Shown one piece after another: positions 1 to 6,839 of a DNA stretch of 17,132 bases; positions within the stretch are counted from its first letter, which is position 1, and the number at the start of each line of letters is the position of its first letter. Both the position numbers and the translations under genes were made by a program. The notes below the pieces were generated by a model. The model ran no database searches and was not told the DNA's origin. It saw only the letters and a program-made list of their open reading frames with translations. Source of the stretch: Clostridia bacterium (GTDB taxonomy: Bacteria > Bacillota_A > Clostridia > Christensenellales > Aristaeellaceae); contig JAFUPO010000091.1 of assembly GCA_017481185.1 (NCBI GenBank), forward strand, positions 1 to 17,132. The letters run 5' to 3'.

Positions 1-604
1 CTCCGGCCGCGTGGGGGCTGACGCCATGATGGTGGTGGCCCCCTACTACCACAAAGCTACCCAGACGGGCCTGGTTACATCCTTCACCGCCATCGCTGAT
101 GCCAGCGATAAGCCCCTCATCCTTTACAATGTACCCTCCCGCACCGGGTGCAATATTCTGCCAGAAACCTATGCTGTTCTGGCTGAGCACCCCAATATTC
201 AAGGCATCAAGGAGGCCAACGGCAATATTTCCGCCATTGTGGAAACCTGCGTCCTCACCCAGGACAAACTGGATATGTACTCCGGCAACGACGACCAGAT
301 CGTGCCCATCCTGTCCGTGGGCGGCAAGGGCTGTATCTCTGTTTTATCCAATATCATGCCCCGTGAAACTGTTGAGATCACCCGCCGCTGGTTCAAGGGG
401 GATACCGCCGGTGCCGCGGCGCTGCAATTGAAGTATCAGCCCCTGATCAGCGCCCTGTTCTGCGAGGTGAACCCCATCCCCGTCAAGGCGGCCATGGCGG
501 CCATAGGCTATTGTGAAAACCTTCTGCGCCTGCCCCTGACCCCCATGGAGGAGGCCCATCAAAAGGCCCTGATGGCCCTGATGGCAAAGGAGGGGCTGGT
601 ATGA
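1..604 (+). CDS. dapA: 4-hydroxy-tetrahydrodipicolinate synthase, C-terminal part (5' end outside window)
   Basis: DapA condenses pyruvate with aspartate-4-semialdehyde, the first committed step of diaminopimelate/lysine synthesis, in the cytoplasm. About 200 residues are visible (first full codon at base 2) of a family usually near 290, so roughly the first 90 are missing. The stretch LYNVPSRTG carries the family's active-site Tyr, and GIKEANGN carries the Lys that forms the Schiff base with pyruvate. The SGNDDQI and GGKGCISV segments are also typical of the TIM-barrel. The stop codon overlaps the dapB start by 4 bases (ATGA), indicating translational coupling with the next enzyme of the pathway. 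N-acetylneuraminate lyase belongs to the same superfamily, but the dapB neighbour settles the call. Confidence 0.96.
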   Translation, partial: SGRVGADAMMVVAPYYHKATQTGLVTSFTAIADASDKPLILYNVPSRTGCNILPETYAVLAEHPNIQGIKEANGNISAIVETCVLTQDKLDMYSGNDDQIVPILSVGGKGCISVLSNIMPRETVEITRRWFKGDTAGAAALQLKYQPLISALFCEVNPIPVKAAMAAIGYCENLLRLPLTPMEEAHQKALMALMAKEGLV

Positions 605-1302
605 TCCTGCTCGTTAACGGCTGCAAGGGCCGCATGGGTCAGGCCCTCACCCGCCTGGGGCAGGCTGCGGGCCACACCGTTTACGGTGCAGATCAGGACG
701 CACCCCTTGCCGCCCTCCCCCAGGGCGATGTGATCGTGGACTTTTCCTGCCCCGAGGCCCTGGAAACGGTGCTTTCAGAGGCCCTTAAGCGGAAGATTCC
801 GGCGGTGATCTGCACCACCGGGCATACCGAGGCCCAGAAGGAAGCGATCCTTGAGGCGGCGAAAACCATCCCCCTGTTCCACGCAGGCAACACCTCTTTG
901 GGCGTGGCCCAATTGTGCCGCATGGTCAGGGAAACAGCGAAGCTCTTTCCCCAGGCTCAGATCGAAATTGTGGAGACCCACCACATCCACAAAAAGGACG
1001 CGCCCTCTGGCACAGCCAAAATGCTCTTCGAGGCCGCGAAGGAAGCCCGCCCCGACGCTGTGATGACCTGTGGCCGTCAGGGCCTGTGCCCCCGCAGCGA
1101 GAATGAAATAGGCGTTCACGCCCTGCGCCGGGGCGAGGTCATCGGCATCCACGAGGTGCATATTTCCACTCCCACCCAGACTCTCACCCTGCGCCACGAA
1201 GCCCACGATCGCAGCCTCTTTGCCGAGGGTGCGCTGACCGCAGCGGAGTTTTTGATGGGTCAACCGCCCAGATTGTATGATATGAAAGCGCTTTTAAAGT
1301 AA
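601..1302 (+). CDS. dapB: 4-hydroxy-tetrahydrodipicolinate reductase
   Basis: DapB reduces the product of DapA with NAD(P)H to tetrahydrodipicolinate. The protein has 233 residues, a little shorter than the 240-270 typical of the family. The N-terminus has the dinucleotide-binding loop NGCKGRMG (residues 6-13). The catalytic signature is present as ETHHIHKKDAPSGTA (about residues 125-139), with the His pair and the Lys preceding DAPSGTA. The C-terminal part GEVIGIHEVHI and LRHEAHDRSLFAEGAL matches the tetramerisation/substrate domain. The ATG lies inside the dapA stop overlap, so the two genes form an operon, and a strong hairpin with a U-tract follows 8 bases after the stop. Confidence 0.97.
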   Translation: MILLVNGCKGRMGQALTRLGQAAGHTVYGADQDAPLAALPQGDVIVDFSCPEALETVLSEALKRKIPAVICTTGHTEAQKEAILEAAKTIPLFHAGNTSLGVAQLCRMVRETAKLFPQAQIEIVETHHIHKKDAPSGTAKMLFEAAKEARPDAVMTCGRQGLCPRSENEIGVHALRRGEVIGIHEVHISTPTQTLTLRHEAHDRSLFAEGALTAAEFLMGQPPRLYDMKALLK

Positions 1303-1309
1303 AACCAAG

Positions 1310-1352
1310 AACAGCTAGGCTCGCTTACAATGGCGCCTAGCTGTTTTTATTG
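1310..1352 (+). terminator. Rho-independent terminator of dapAB
   Basis: An 11-base perfect stem, AACAGCTAGGC (1310-1320) with GCCTAGCTGTT (1335-1345), encloses a 14-base loop. It runs straight into TTTTATTGTTTT. It lies just after the dapB stop. Confidence 0.9.
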
Positions 1353-1654
1353 TTTTCAGCCCGCCGCCGAACCAAGGCAACGCCGATGCTCATGCGCTCA
1401 GGAGGAGGCACGCAGTTCATGTTTTGATGCATCTCCATGGAAAGCTGGAGGTATGCACCCGTACTTCTGCACCGACGTCTCCGGCGGCGGGGACCCAGCA
1501 AGGGGAAAGCCGGGTATGCTTTATATATCAACCTGTTTGTGCAAATTGAAACCGCAAAACCGCTATTCTATGAGTCTCCCCCCATGCTTGGCGGCGACGG
1601 GCGAGCTGATATGGGATAGGTAGCCGCCTGAGGCATAGCTCTGTTCATTACATC
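1353..1654. other. Intergenic stretch without a supported gene
   Basis: About 300 bases lie between the dapB terminator and the terminator of the leftward WG-repeat gene. Short open frames exist on both strands (for example 97 codons on + and 64 on -), but neither has a convincing ribosome binding site or a recognisable domain. The minus-strand frame ends in a protein-like tail (CVPPPERMSIGVALVRRRAE, stop near 1337), which could be the remnant of a decayed gene. I see no tRNA, no known riboswitch and no promoter I would defend. Confidence 0.4.
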
Positions 1655-1690
1655 CTCAAAAACCGCCCGAAGCGAGATCTTCGAGCGGTT
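1655..1690 (-). terminator. Rho-independent terminator of the WG-repeat gene
   Basis: Read on the minus strand, AACCGCTCGAAG pairs with CTTCGGGCGGTT (12 positions with one G-T type pair) around ATCTCG. It is followed by TTTTTGA. It starts 10 bases after the stop of the 1700-2713 gene. Confidence 0.85.
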
Positions 1691-1699
1691 AGCAGTTTC

Positions 1700-2713
1700 T
1701 TATTTACTTAAGACAATCTCCACATCCACCCATGCGCCGCAGTTGACCTGGGCTGCTAACCGGCCTTGGCGGAGATACTTTTCGTAATCTATCCCCCAAG
1801 GGGCTTTCAGAAGCAGCGTATGTACGCCATCGGTTAGCGGGGTATGGGTGTAATGGGTATGCCAGGTAGCTTCGTTGAACCAAACGCTCCCTTCCATAGG
1901 CTCCTCAGAAAAATCGATAGGCGTTTCCTCAAAAAAGTGGAAGGCTTTCACCGGGCCTGCCCCGTCAGTTTCAATCCTCACCTGTGCCGCCAGGGTCACC
2001 TGCAGCCCCTCCTTGCGGATCTCCTCAACGGATTCCAGCGTTGCCTTCACATCCACCGGGTTGCCCTCAAGGTCGATCACAAAGGCTTCCGTTTCGGTGG
2101 CTACACTGGCATATCCCCCGATGAAGCAGTCGGCATATTCATATTGGCAGGGAATCACCACCTCGCCGTACCAGTCCACATAGCCCCACAGATAGGTTTC
2201 GGGATCGCATACGGGGAAGATCACATTGTCTTCGGGGTTCATGCTGAACAGCACTTCATTCCAGCAGGGCATCATGAGCGTATCCGTTGAAATCAAGTAC
2301 AGGCCCATAAGCTCTTCTTTGGTGGACGTTACGATCCACAAAAACCCGGCTTCCCTTCCGCCGATCAGCTCTTTATCCTCCGGGTTGACCATATCCAGAT
2401 CATCTTTGTAGTAGAAACGGTCGTAAATCTGGTAGTCGCTTCGGGGCAAAATCCATGTGCCATCCTCCCGCAGGATACCAGCAGTATAAGGAGATTCCTC
2501 ATCCACCCTGTCCCACTCCACCACAGCCACCCCTTCCCGAAAGATGCCTGCATAGCGCCACTGGGGATCAAATACCCACTCTCCAACCTCATTTTTATAG
2601 CCCCACAAGCCGTTGTCCCCCTGGGCGGGGGTGAGGTGAGGCTGCTCTGCCTGGCATACGGTGGCTAAGCAGAGCAATGCGAGCAAACAGCTGATCCAAA
2701 AGGTCTTTCGCAA
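1700..2713 (-). CDS. Exported WG-repeat protein
   Basis: The protein has 337 residues. It begins with a Sec signal peptide (MRK, then a hydrophobic stretch to about residue 20, with likely cleavage after CQA at 20-22). At least two WG-type repeats are visible: NGLWGYKNEVGEWVFDPQW near residues 34-52 and YLWGYVDWYGEVVIPCQY near 174-191. Each is followed by the usual Phe/Gly-rich strand. The last ~120 residues look like a separate beta-rich domain I do not recognise. WG repeats are thought to build beta-propeller or solenoid binding surfaces; no enzymatic role is implied. The start is TTG at 2713, with GGAGG seven bases upstream. An ATG at 2720 is in another frame and gives no signal peptide. 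The gene begins 12 bases after the hydrolase gene's stop, so the two are probably co-transcribed. Confidence 0.8.
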   Translation of the reverse strand: MRKTFWISCLLALLCLATVCQAEQPHLTPAQGDNGLWGYKNEVGEWVFDPQWRYAGIFREGVAVVEWDRVDEESPYTAGILREDGTWILPRSDYQIYDRFYYKDDLDMVNPEDKELIGGREAGFLWIVTSTKEELMGLYLISTDTLMMPCWNEVLFSMNPEDNVIFPVCDPETYLWGYVDWYGEVVIPCQYEYADCFIGGYASVATETEAFVIDLEGNPVDVKATLESVEEIRKEGLQVTLAAQVRIETDGAGPVKAFHFFEETPIDFSEEPMEGSVWFNEATWHTHYTHTPLTDGVHTLLLKAPWGIDYEKYLRQGRLAAQVNCGAWVDVEIVLSK

Positions 2714-2725
2714 AATCCATCCTCC

Positions 2726-3628
2726 TTATGCTTTTTGCGGATTCCATTCCTCCCAAGCGGGCAGCGCCTGAGGTTCGTCATCCACAACCAACCAGGAACC
2801 GTCTTTGAAATAATCAGTCGTGTAATCTACACAATCCAGCAGCGCCCAGTAATAGAAGCCTTCATCTTTATTCTTGCGATATCGATCTTCCAGAGAATCG
2901 TAATGCATATTATCCTTATCATGGTTCGTTTCCGCAATACAATGCTTTTTACCGTCAAATTCACCTAAATAATAGCCCATATGACCCTCTTTAGACTCTC
3001 TAAACAGAACAGCTCCTACCGGGATTTCATCCAGGTTGTTAGGATCAATCACGTGCATTTCTCCTATACAATCTGCCACAATGTCTGATACCGTCCCTTT
3101 CACGTTTTTATACATTGCATTCCTATTTCTATAATATCGCTGTGCGCATAAGCGAGCCACACCAATGCAGTCCGCCTGACCATAATGCATACTTTTATCA
3201 TAGTACCATTCTTCGGCAACTGATTGGTGAATACCGCCCACAAAAAACCACAGGGGCATTTTTTCATCAGCCTCTGCTCCGCCATACAGATGATCTTTGT
3301 CCTTGTCCTCCAGCGGAAACACATACCCCCGATACTTCTCATCTCCATTAGGGCTCACGTCAGGGTCCGGCTGGGTCAGGGTTTCGCTGTACGGTACGTC
3401 TTCTCCTTCTACCTTGTTGTTCAACTTCTCAAACTTCAGTTCCTCAGCGTCGCCTTGCAGCAGCTTTTCGGGTATCGGTTCGTCTGCTTCTCTGAGCGCC
3501 ATCTGTTCATCTTCGACTCCTACAAATCCTGCTGGTTCCCCCGCCCTGAGAGGCGGATTCCAGGCAGGATCGTTCTCATTCTTCAAAACCTCCTCCAGCA
3601 CCCCCTGGCTGTAAGGGTATTTTTCCAT
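2726..3628 (-). CDS. NlpC/P60-like cysteine hydrolase domain (downstream part of a frame-broken gene)
   Basis: There are 300 codons from the first in-frame ATG, but the frame stays open upstream to about 3736 and the ATG at 3628 has no Shine-Dalgarno. The real start is therefore probably the ATG at 3873 in another frame. Residues about 150-236 resemble the papain-like NlpC/P60 fold. QADCIGVARLC supplies a candidate nucleophile Cys154, and IPVGAVLFRESKEGHMGYYLG supplies a candidate catalytic His216. AETNH (232-236) offers a third polar residue. NlpC/P60 enzymes usually cut peptidoglycan stem peptides, and related amidases act on other substrates. The first ~140 residues are acidic and charged, with no recognisable domain. 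Base composition is clearly richer in A/T than the flanking genes. The WG-repeat gene follows in the same transcript. Domain assignment is from motif order only. Confidence 0.55.
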   Translation of the reverse strand: MEKYPYSQGVLEEVLKNENDPAWNPPLRAGEPAGFVGVEDEQMALREADEPIPEKLLQGDAEELKFEKLNNKVEGEDVPYSETLTQPDPDVSPNGDEKYRGYVFPLEDKDKDHLYGGAEADEKMPLWFFVGGIHQSVAEEWYYDKSMHYGQADCIGVARLCAQRYYRNRNAMYKNVKGTVSDIVADCIGEMHVIDPNNLDEIPVGAVLFRESKEGHMGYYLGEFDGKKHCIAETNHDKDNMHYDSLEDRYRKNKDEGFYYWALLDCVDYTTDYFKDGSWLVVDDEPQALPAWEEWNPQKA

Positions 3629-3873
3629 GATCGTGCGGGCGTTTTCTTCTGTGTTCTGGCCAACTGCACCAGGGGTTCGTAGGGGTTTTCTCGGGGGAAT
3701 TGAGGTGCTTTGTTCGGCGTCATAGAAGCTTGAGGCCTAATGGTTGACTGGGGCCGCAGGGCGGCAGCTGCGCCTACTGCGCCTGCAGACAAAGCCGGGG
3801 AAAAGGTCAGGCGCTGTTCCTCTTCTTTTTTCTTGGGGCCTTGCTGATCATAGGTTCGGTTTAATCGAAACAT
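3583..3873 (-). CDS. N-terminal part of the frame-broken NlpC/P60-like gene
   Basis: This is a 96-codon frame starting at ATG 3873, behind purine-rich ribosome binding sequence (AAGGAG and AGGAAG) and a promoter at 3932-3963. The protein begins MFRLNRTYDQQGPKKKEEE, has no signal peptide, and then has a Pro/Ala-rich linker. Its last ~30 residues (Arg/Lys/Trp-rich) look like out-of-frame translation, because the minus-one frame over the same bases reads acidic, protein-like sequence (GQNTEENARTIMEKYPYSQG) continuous with the 2726-3628 product. The switch must fall between about 3660 and 3737. A joined product would be roughly 380 residues. Sequencing error, true mutation and programmed slippage are all possible. 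Confidence 0.5.
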   Translation of the reverse strand: MFRLNRTYDQQGPKKKEEEQRLTFSPALSAGAVGAAAALRPQSTIRPQASMTPNKAPQFPRENPYEPLVQLARTQKKTPARSWKNTLTARGCWRRF

Positions 3874-3931
3874 GGGTTCTTCCTTTCTCTCCTTAAGGAG
3901 ATATATATTATTCCTTTAGTGGAACTTCAAT

Positions 3932-3963
3932 ATTATAACAATTCCGTTATTTACATTTGTCAA
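3932..3963 (-). promoter_or_regulatory. Sigma-A-type promoter for the hydrolase/WG-repeat genes
   Basis: On the minus strand, TTGACA (3963-3958) is followed 20 bases later by TATAAT (3937-3932). A 17-base spacing to TGTTAT is also possible. The region is AT-rich and leads to the ATG at 3873. The 20-base spacing is longer than usual. Confidence 0.5.
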
Positions 3964-3984
3964 GTTCCTTTTTGCATAAAAAGC

Positions 3985-4081
3985 GGGCGGATATAGAATC
4001 CGCCCCTACAATATGCCCGGAAGGAACTACGCAAAAGGCGCTATCCCCTTCAGGAACTGAACGGCGGCCCAGCCGCCCCTA
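3985..4081. repeat. Two GC-rich palindromes sharing a 9-base tail
   Basis: The first palindrome is GGGCGGAT-ATAGA-ATCCGCCC (3985-4005). The second is GGCGGC-CCA-GCCGCC (4063-4077). Each right arm is embedded in the same 9-mer CCGCCCCTA (4000-4008 and 4073-4081). Both sit between the hydrolase promoter and the aconitase 3' end. They resemble dispersed extragenic palindromes, but only this window is visible, so their copy number is unknown. Confidence 0.45.
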
Positions 4082-4113
4082 GGATGAAATAATGAAGTTT
4101 TTAGGGGGAGAGC

Positions 4114-4153
4114 GCGAGAACCCCCCCTTTTTTTCAAAAAGGGAGGTTCTCGC
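4114..4153. terminator. Long hairpin downstream of aconitase, possible terminator
   Basis: GCGAGAACC (4114-4122) pairs with GGTTCTCGC (4145-4153). The stem is extended inside by C/T-rich against A/G-rich tracts. It lies 14 bases beyond the aconitase stop, the place for its terminator. Neither strand has a clean U-tract immediately after the stem, so termination would be unusual. Confidence 0.5.
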
Positions 4154-4167
4154 AAAAATAATCTTCG

Positions 4168-6084
4168 TTAACCCTTCGTCATGTTGATCAGGCCGCCGGC
4201 CAGGAGCATGGCCCGCTGGCGATCGGAAATTTCCAGGGTTACGGGGCAGGTGAAGCCTGCCGTTTTGTCGGTAAGAGTGAGCACCGTCTCGCCCTGCGCT
4301 ATGAGCTGGCGGGCGTTTTCGACCATCAGGTCATCCCCCTGGGCGATGCGGTCATAGTCCGCAGGATTTTGCAGGGTCAGGGGCAGGATGCCGTTGTTGA
4401 TGAGGTTATCCCGATGGATGCGAGCAAAGGACACCGCCACCACGGCCCGGATCTTTAAATACAGGGGGGCCAGCGCCGCATGCTCGCGGCTGGAGCCCTG
4501 GCCGTAGTTGGCCCCGGCCACCAGGAAGCCGCCGCCCGCCGCCTTGGCCCGGGCGGGGAAGGTTTCATCCACAGGGGTGAGGCAGTATTCGGATAGGTAG
4601 GGCACGTTGCTGCGATAGGGCAGGAGCTTTGCGTTGGAGGGCATGATATGATCGGTGGTGATGTTGTCCTCCATCTTCAAGAGAGCCTCGCCCTGCACAT
4701 CTTCGGTCATGGGGCCGTTCAGAGGGAAGGGCTTGATGTTGGGGCCGCGAACCACCTCTACCGCTTCTCCCGGGGCAGCCGGAGGGATGACCAAATTATC
4801 ATTGACCAAGAAGGTTTCAGGCATCTGAACCTCCAGATCCACATCCAGGGTGCGGGGGTCGGTCAAAACGCCTGTCAGGGCAGTGGCAGCGGCGGTTTCC
4901 ACCGAAGCCAGGTACACCTGGGCAGACTTGGTGCCCGAGCGGCCAAAGAAGTTGCGGTTGCTGGTGCGCACGCTGACAGCGTTGGTCTTGGGGCTCTGGC
5001 CCATGCCGATGCAGTAGCCGCAGGCGGATTCGGCAATACGAGCCCCGGCGGCGATCATGTCAGCCAGAGCGCCGTTTTGAGCCAGCATGGTCAGCACCTG
5101 CTTGGAGCCGGGAGCGATAACCAGTGACACGCTGGGATGCACGGTCTTGCCCTTCAAAATGGCGGCGACCCGCATCATATCCAGATAGCTGGAGTTGGTG
5201 CAGGAGCCGATGCACACCTGATCCACCTTGATGGGCCCAATCTCCTCAATGGTAGCCACATTGTCGGGCATATGGGGCCGGGCCGCCAGGGGAACCAGTT
5301 CATCCAGATTGATTTCCACCTTCTGCTCATACTCGGCGTCAGCGTCAGGAGCCAGGGGAATGAAATCCCCTTCCCGCTGCTGGGCCTTTAAAAAGGCGTG
5401 AGTCACTTCGTCGGAGGGAAAGATGGAGGTGGTGGCGCCCAATTCGGCGCCCATGTTGGTGATGGTGGCCCGCTCGGGCACAGACAATGATGCTACGCCA
5501 GGGCCTGTGTATTCCATCACCTTGCCCACGCCGCCCTTAACGCTCAGGCGGCGAAGAACTTCCAGAATAATATCCTTGGCAGCCACGCCGAAGGGGAGCT
5601 TGCCGGTGAGATAGATGTTTACCACCTGGGGGCAGGTGAGGTGATAGGCCCCGCCGCCCATGGCTACAGCCACATCCAAGCCCCCTGCGCCGATGGCCAG
5701 CATACCGATGCCGCCGCCGGTGGGGGTGTGGCTGTCAGAGCCCAAAAGGGTTTTGCCGGGGATGCCGAAGCGCTCCAGGTGCACCTGGTGGCAGATGCCG
5801 TTGCCAGGCTTGGAGCAGTAGATGCCGTGAGCCTTGGTCACGGTCTGGATATACTCGTGATCGTCAGCGTTTTCAAAGCCCGTTTGAAGGGTGTTGTGGT
5901 CAATATAGGCAACAGACTTTTCCGTGCGCACCTGATCGATGCCCATGGCCTCAAACTGCAAATAAGCCATGGTGCCGGTGGAATCCTGGGTCAGGGTCTG
6001 ATCCATACGGATGGCAATGGGAGCACCCGGTATCATTTCGCCGGAAACCAAATGGGCAGAGAGGATTTTTTGCGTTAAATTCAT
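4168..6084 (-). CDS. Aconitate hydratase
   Basis: This is a 638-residue [4Fe-4S] dehydratase interconverting citrate and isocitrate through cis-aconitate. The length is that of the shorter bacterial aconitase group, not the ~890-residue AcnA or ~860-residue AcnB. Active-site segments are DHNT (62-65) and SDSHTPTGGG (116-125). The cluster-binding cysteines lie in IGSCTNSS (Cys295) and CGYCIG (Cys355 and Cys358). The C-terminal swivelling domain carries TTDHI and the substrate-binding GSSREHAAL. Homoaconitase and isopropylmalate isomerase are relatives, but the one-piece architecture and swivel motif favour aconitase. The ATG has GGAGG eight bases upstream and a strong promoter at 6140-6169. 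No citrate synthase or isocitrate dehydrogenase gene is adjacent. Confidence 0.92.
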   Translation of the reverse strand: MNLTQKILSAHLVSGEMIPGAPIAIRMDQTLTQDSTGTMAYLQFEAMGIDQVRTEKSVAYIDHNTLQTGFENADDHEYIQTVTKAHGIYCSKPGNGICHQVHLERFGIPGKTLLGSDSHTPTGGGIGMLAIGAGGLDVAVAMGGGAYHLTCPQVVNIYLTGKLPFGVAAKDIILEVLRRLSVKGGVGKVMEYTGPGVASLSVPERATITNMGAELGATTSIFPSDEVTHAFLKAQQREGDFIPLAPDADAEYEQKVEINLDELVPLAARPHMPDNVATIEEIGPIKVDQVCIGSCTNSSYLDMMRVAAILKGKTVHPSVSLVIAPGSKQVLTMLAQNGALADMIAAGARIAESACGYCIGMGQSPKTNAVSVRTSNRNFFGRSGTKSAQVYLASVETAAATALTGVLTDPRTLDVDLEVQMPETFLVNDNLVIPPAAPGEAVEVVRGPNIKPFPLNGPMTEDVQGEALLKMEDNITTDHIMPSNAKLLPYRSNVPYLSEYCLTPVDETFPARAKAAGGGFLVAGANYGQGSSREHAALAPLYLKIRAVVAVSFARIHRDNLINNGILPLTLQNPADYDRIAQGDDLMVENARQLIAQGETVLTLTDKTAGFTCPVTLEISDRQRAMLLAGGLINMTKG

Positions 6085-6139
6085 CAGTATACCTCCACAG
6101 GTTGCATCCTGTATACAATTTACTTAGGGGGATGAAGCC

Positions 6140-6169
6140 ATTATAAGCAGACCAAAATGGCGCTGTCAA
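6140..6169 (-). promoter_or_regulatory. Sigma-A-type promoter of the aconitase gene
   Basis: On the minus strand, perfect TTGACA (6169-6164) and perfect TATAAT (6145-6140) are 18 bases apart. They predict a leader of about 48 bases before the ATG at 6084. In that leader ACAGG-ATGCAA-CCTGT can form a small hairpin just upstream of the ribosome binding site. Confidence 0.85.
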
Positions 6170-6186
6170 GGCGATGCCACGAAAAG

Positions 6187-6201
6187 TGCACAGAATGTGC
6201 A
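6187..6201. promoter_or_regulatory. Perfect 15-base dyad, candidate operator
   Basis: TGCACA-GAA-TGTGCA is an exact inverted repeat between the divergent aconitase gene and the 6288 gene. It lies 18 bases upstream of the aconitase -35. It suits a dimeric regulator, but no regulator can be named from the sequence. Confidence 0.45.
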
Positions 6202-6217
6202 GCCCCGGCATAAGGTA
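6189..6217 (+). promoter_or_regulatory. Possible sporulation (sigma-K-like) promoter of the 6288 gene
   Basis: CACA (6189-6192), a 16-base gap, and CATAAGGTA (6209-6217) fit the Bacillus sigma-K pattern mACm-16/17-CATAnnnTA. No good sigma-A promoter is seen for the rightward gene. The motif is short and could occur by chance. Confidence 0.3.
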
Positions 6218-6244
6218 TTAGAGCAAAGAGGAAAGCGCCTCCTA

Positions 6245-6265
6245 CATACAGGATTCCCCTGTATG
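6245..6265 (+). other. Hairpin in the leader of the 6288 gene
   Basis: CATACAGG (6245-6252) pairs exactly with CCTGTATG (6258-6265) around a 5-base loop. It ends nine bases before the AAGGAGGT ribosome binding site. No U-tract follows, so it is more likely an mRNA 5' structure than a terminator. Confidence 0.45.
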
Positions 6266-6287
6266 AATTCCTTGAAGGAGGTCACCT

Positions 6288-6815
6288 ATGATGGATACCT
6301 TTGAATACCGGGCTGATGATGTGGCTGTAGAAACCGTGATGCGCACTGCCCGCACGGGCCGCAATGCGAACTACAGCAACAACGGCTACGATTATGCCAA
6401 TTACAGCGACAGCAACGGCAGCGACAACGGCAGCGATGCCGCTCGCTCCGCCAGCGACGGCACCCATATCTATTACGAATCCTGCGATGAGCACCAATCC
6501 TGCGACCTGGGCAAAACGGAGATGATCACCTCCGGCCGCCTGATGGATGTGGATCTGACCCTGCGCAACGTGTGTCCCGGCCGTCGAGTGGCTCTGGGCG
6601 TTACGGTGCATGAGCGGGATTCCTCCGGCCGTGAATATGCCCGGGGCTTCAAGGCTGTAACCGTGCCCGCCCACCAGCACAAATCCTGCCAGGACCTGGA
6701 TGCGCCCACCCTGCGCTTCATCCTGCCGGAGGATCTGCGGGTGGAAAACAATGGCCGCCGCCATTTCGTTGTTCGCGCTAATACCCATTATGTGGATACC
6801 AGCGCCAACCTGTAA
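6288..6815 (+). CDS. Uncharacterised acidic four-cysteine protein
   Basis: The protein has 175 residues and no signal peptide or membrane segment. Residues ~25-58 form a low-complexity Asn/Ser/Asp/Gly/Tyr linker. The rest (about 60-175) is a compact domain with cysteines at 66, 72, 96 and 134. Its recognisable core is VDLTLRNVCPGRRVALGVTV, followed by AVTVPAHQHKSCQDL and LRFILPEDL. Its alternating pattern suggests a beta-sandwich. I believe similar undescribed proteins occur in other Clostridia, but this is from memory and I know no function. AAGGAGGT is 5 bases before ATG 6288 and 8 before the in-frame ATG 6291, so either may be used. The next gene, a small membrane protein, starts 24 bases after the stop and is probably co-transcribed. 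Confidence 0.75.
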   Translation: MMDTFEYRADDVAVETVMRTARTGRNANYSNNGYDYANYSDSNGSDNGSDAARSASDGTHIYYESCDEHQSCDLGKTEMITSGRLMDVDLTLRNVCPGRRVALGVTVHERDSSGREYARGFKAVTVPAHQHKSCQDLDAPTLRFILPEDLRVENNGRRHFVVRANTHYVDTSANL

Positions 6816-6839
6816 TCTGTGCCGGAAGGAAGGATCCGT

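Noticed and set aside
1330..1623. A 97-codon plus-strand frame after dapB
   Set aside because: It begins within the terminator, is Cys/Pro/Arg-rich without a domain, and lacks a ribosome binding site.
2718..2720. ATG as the start of the WG-repeat gene
   Set aside because: It is out of frame with the repeats and gives no signal peptide; TTG at 2713 is correctly spaced from GGAGG.
3626..3628. ATG 3628 as the true start of the hydrolase
   Set aside because: No Shine-Dalgarno precedes it and the same frame is protein-like upstream of it.
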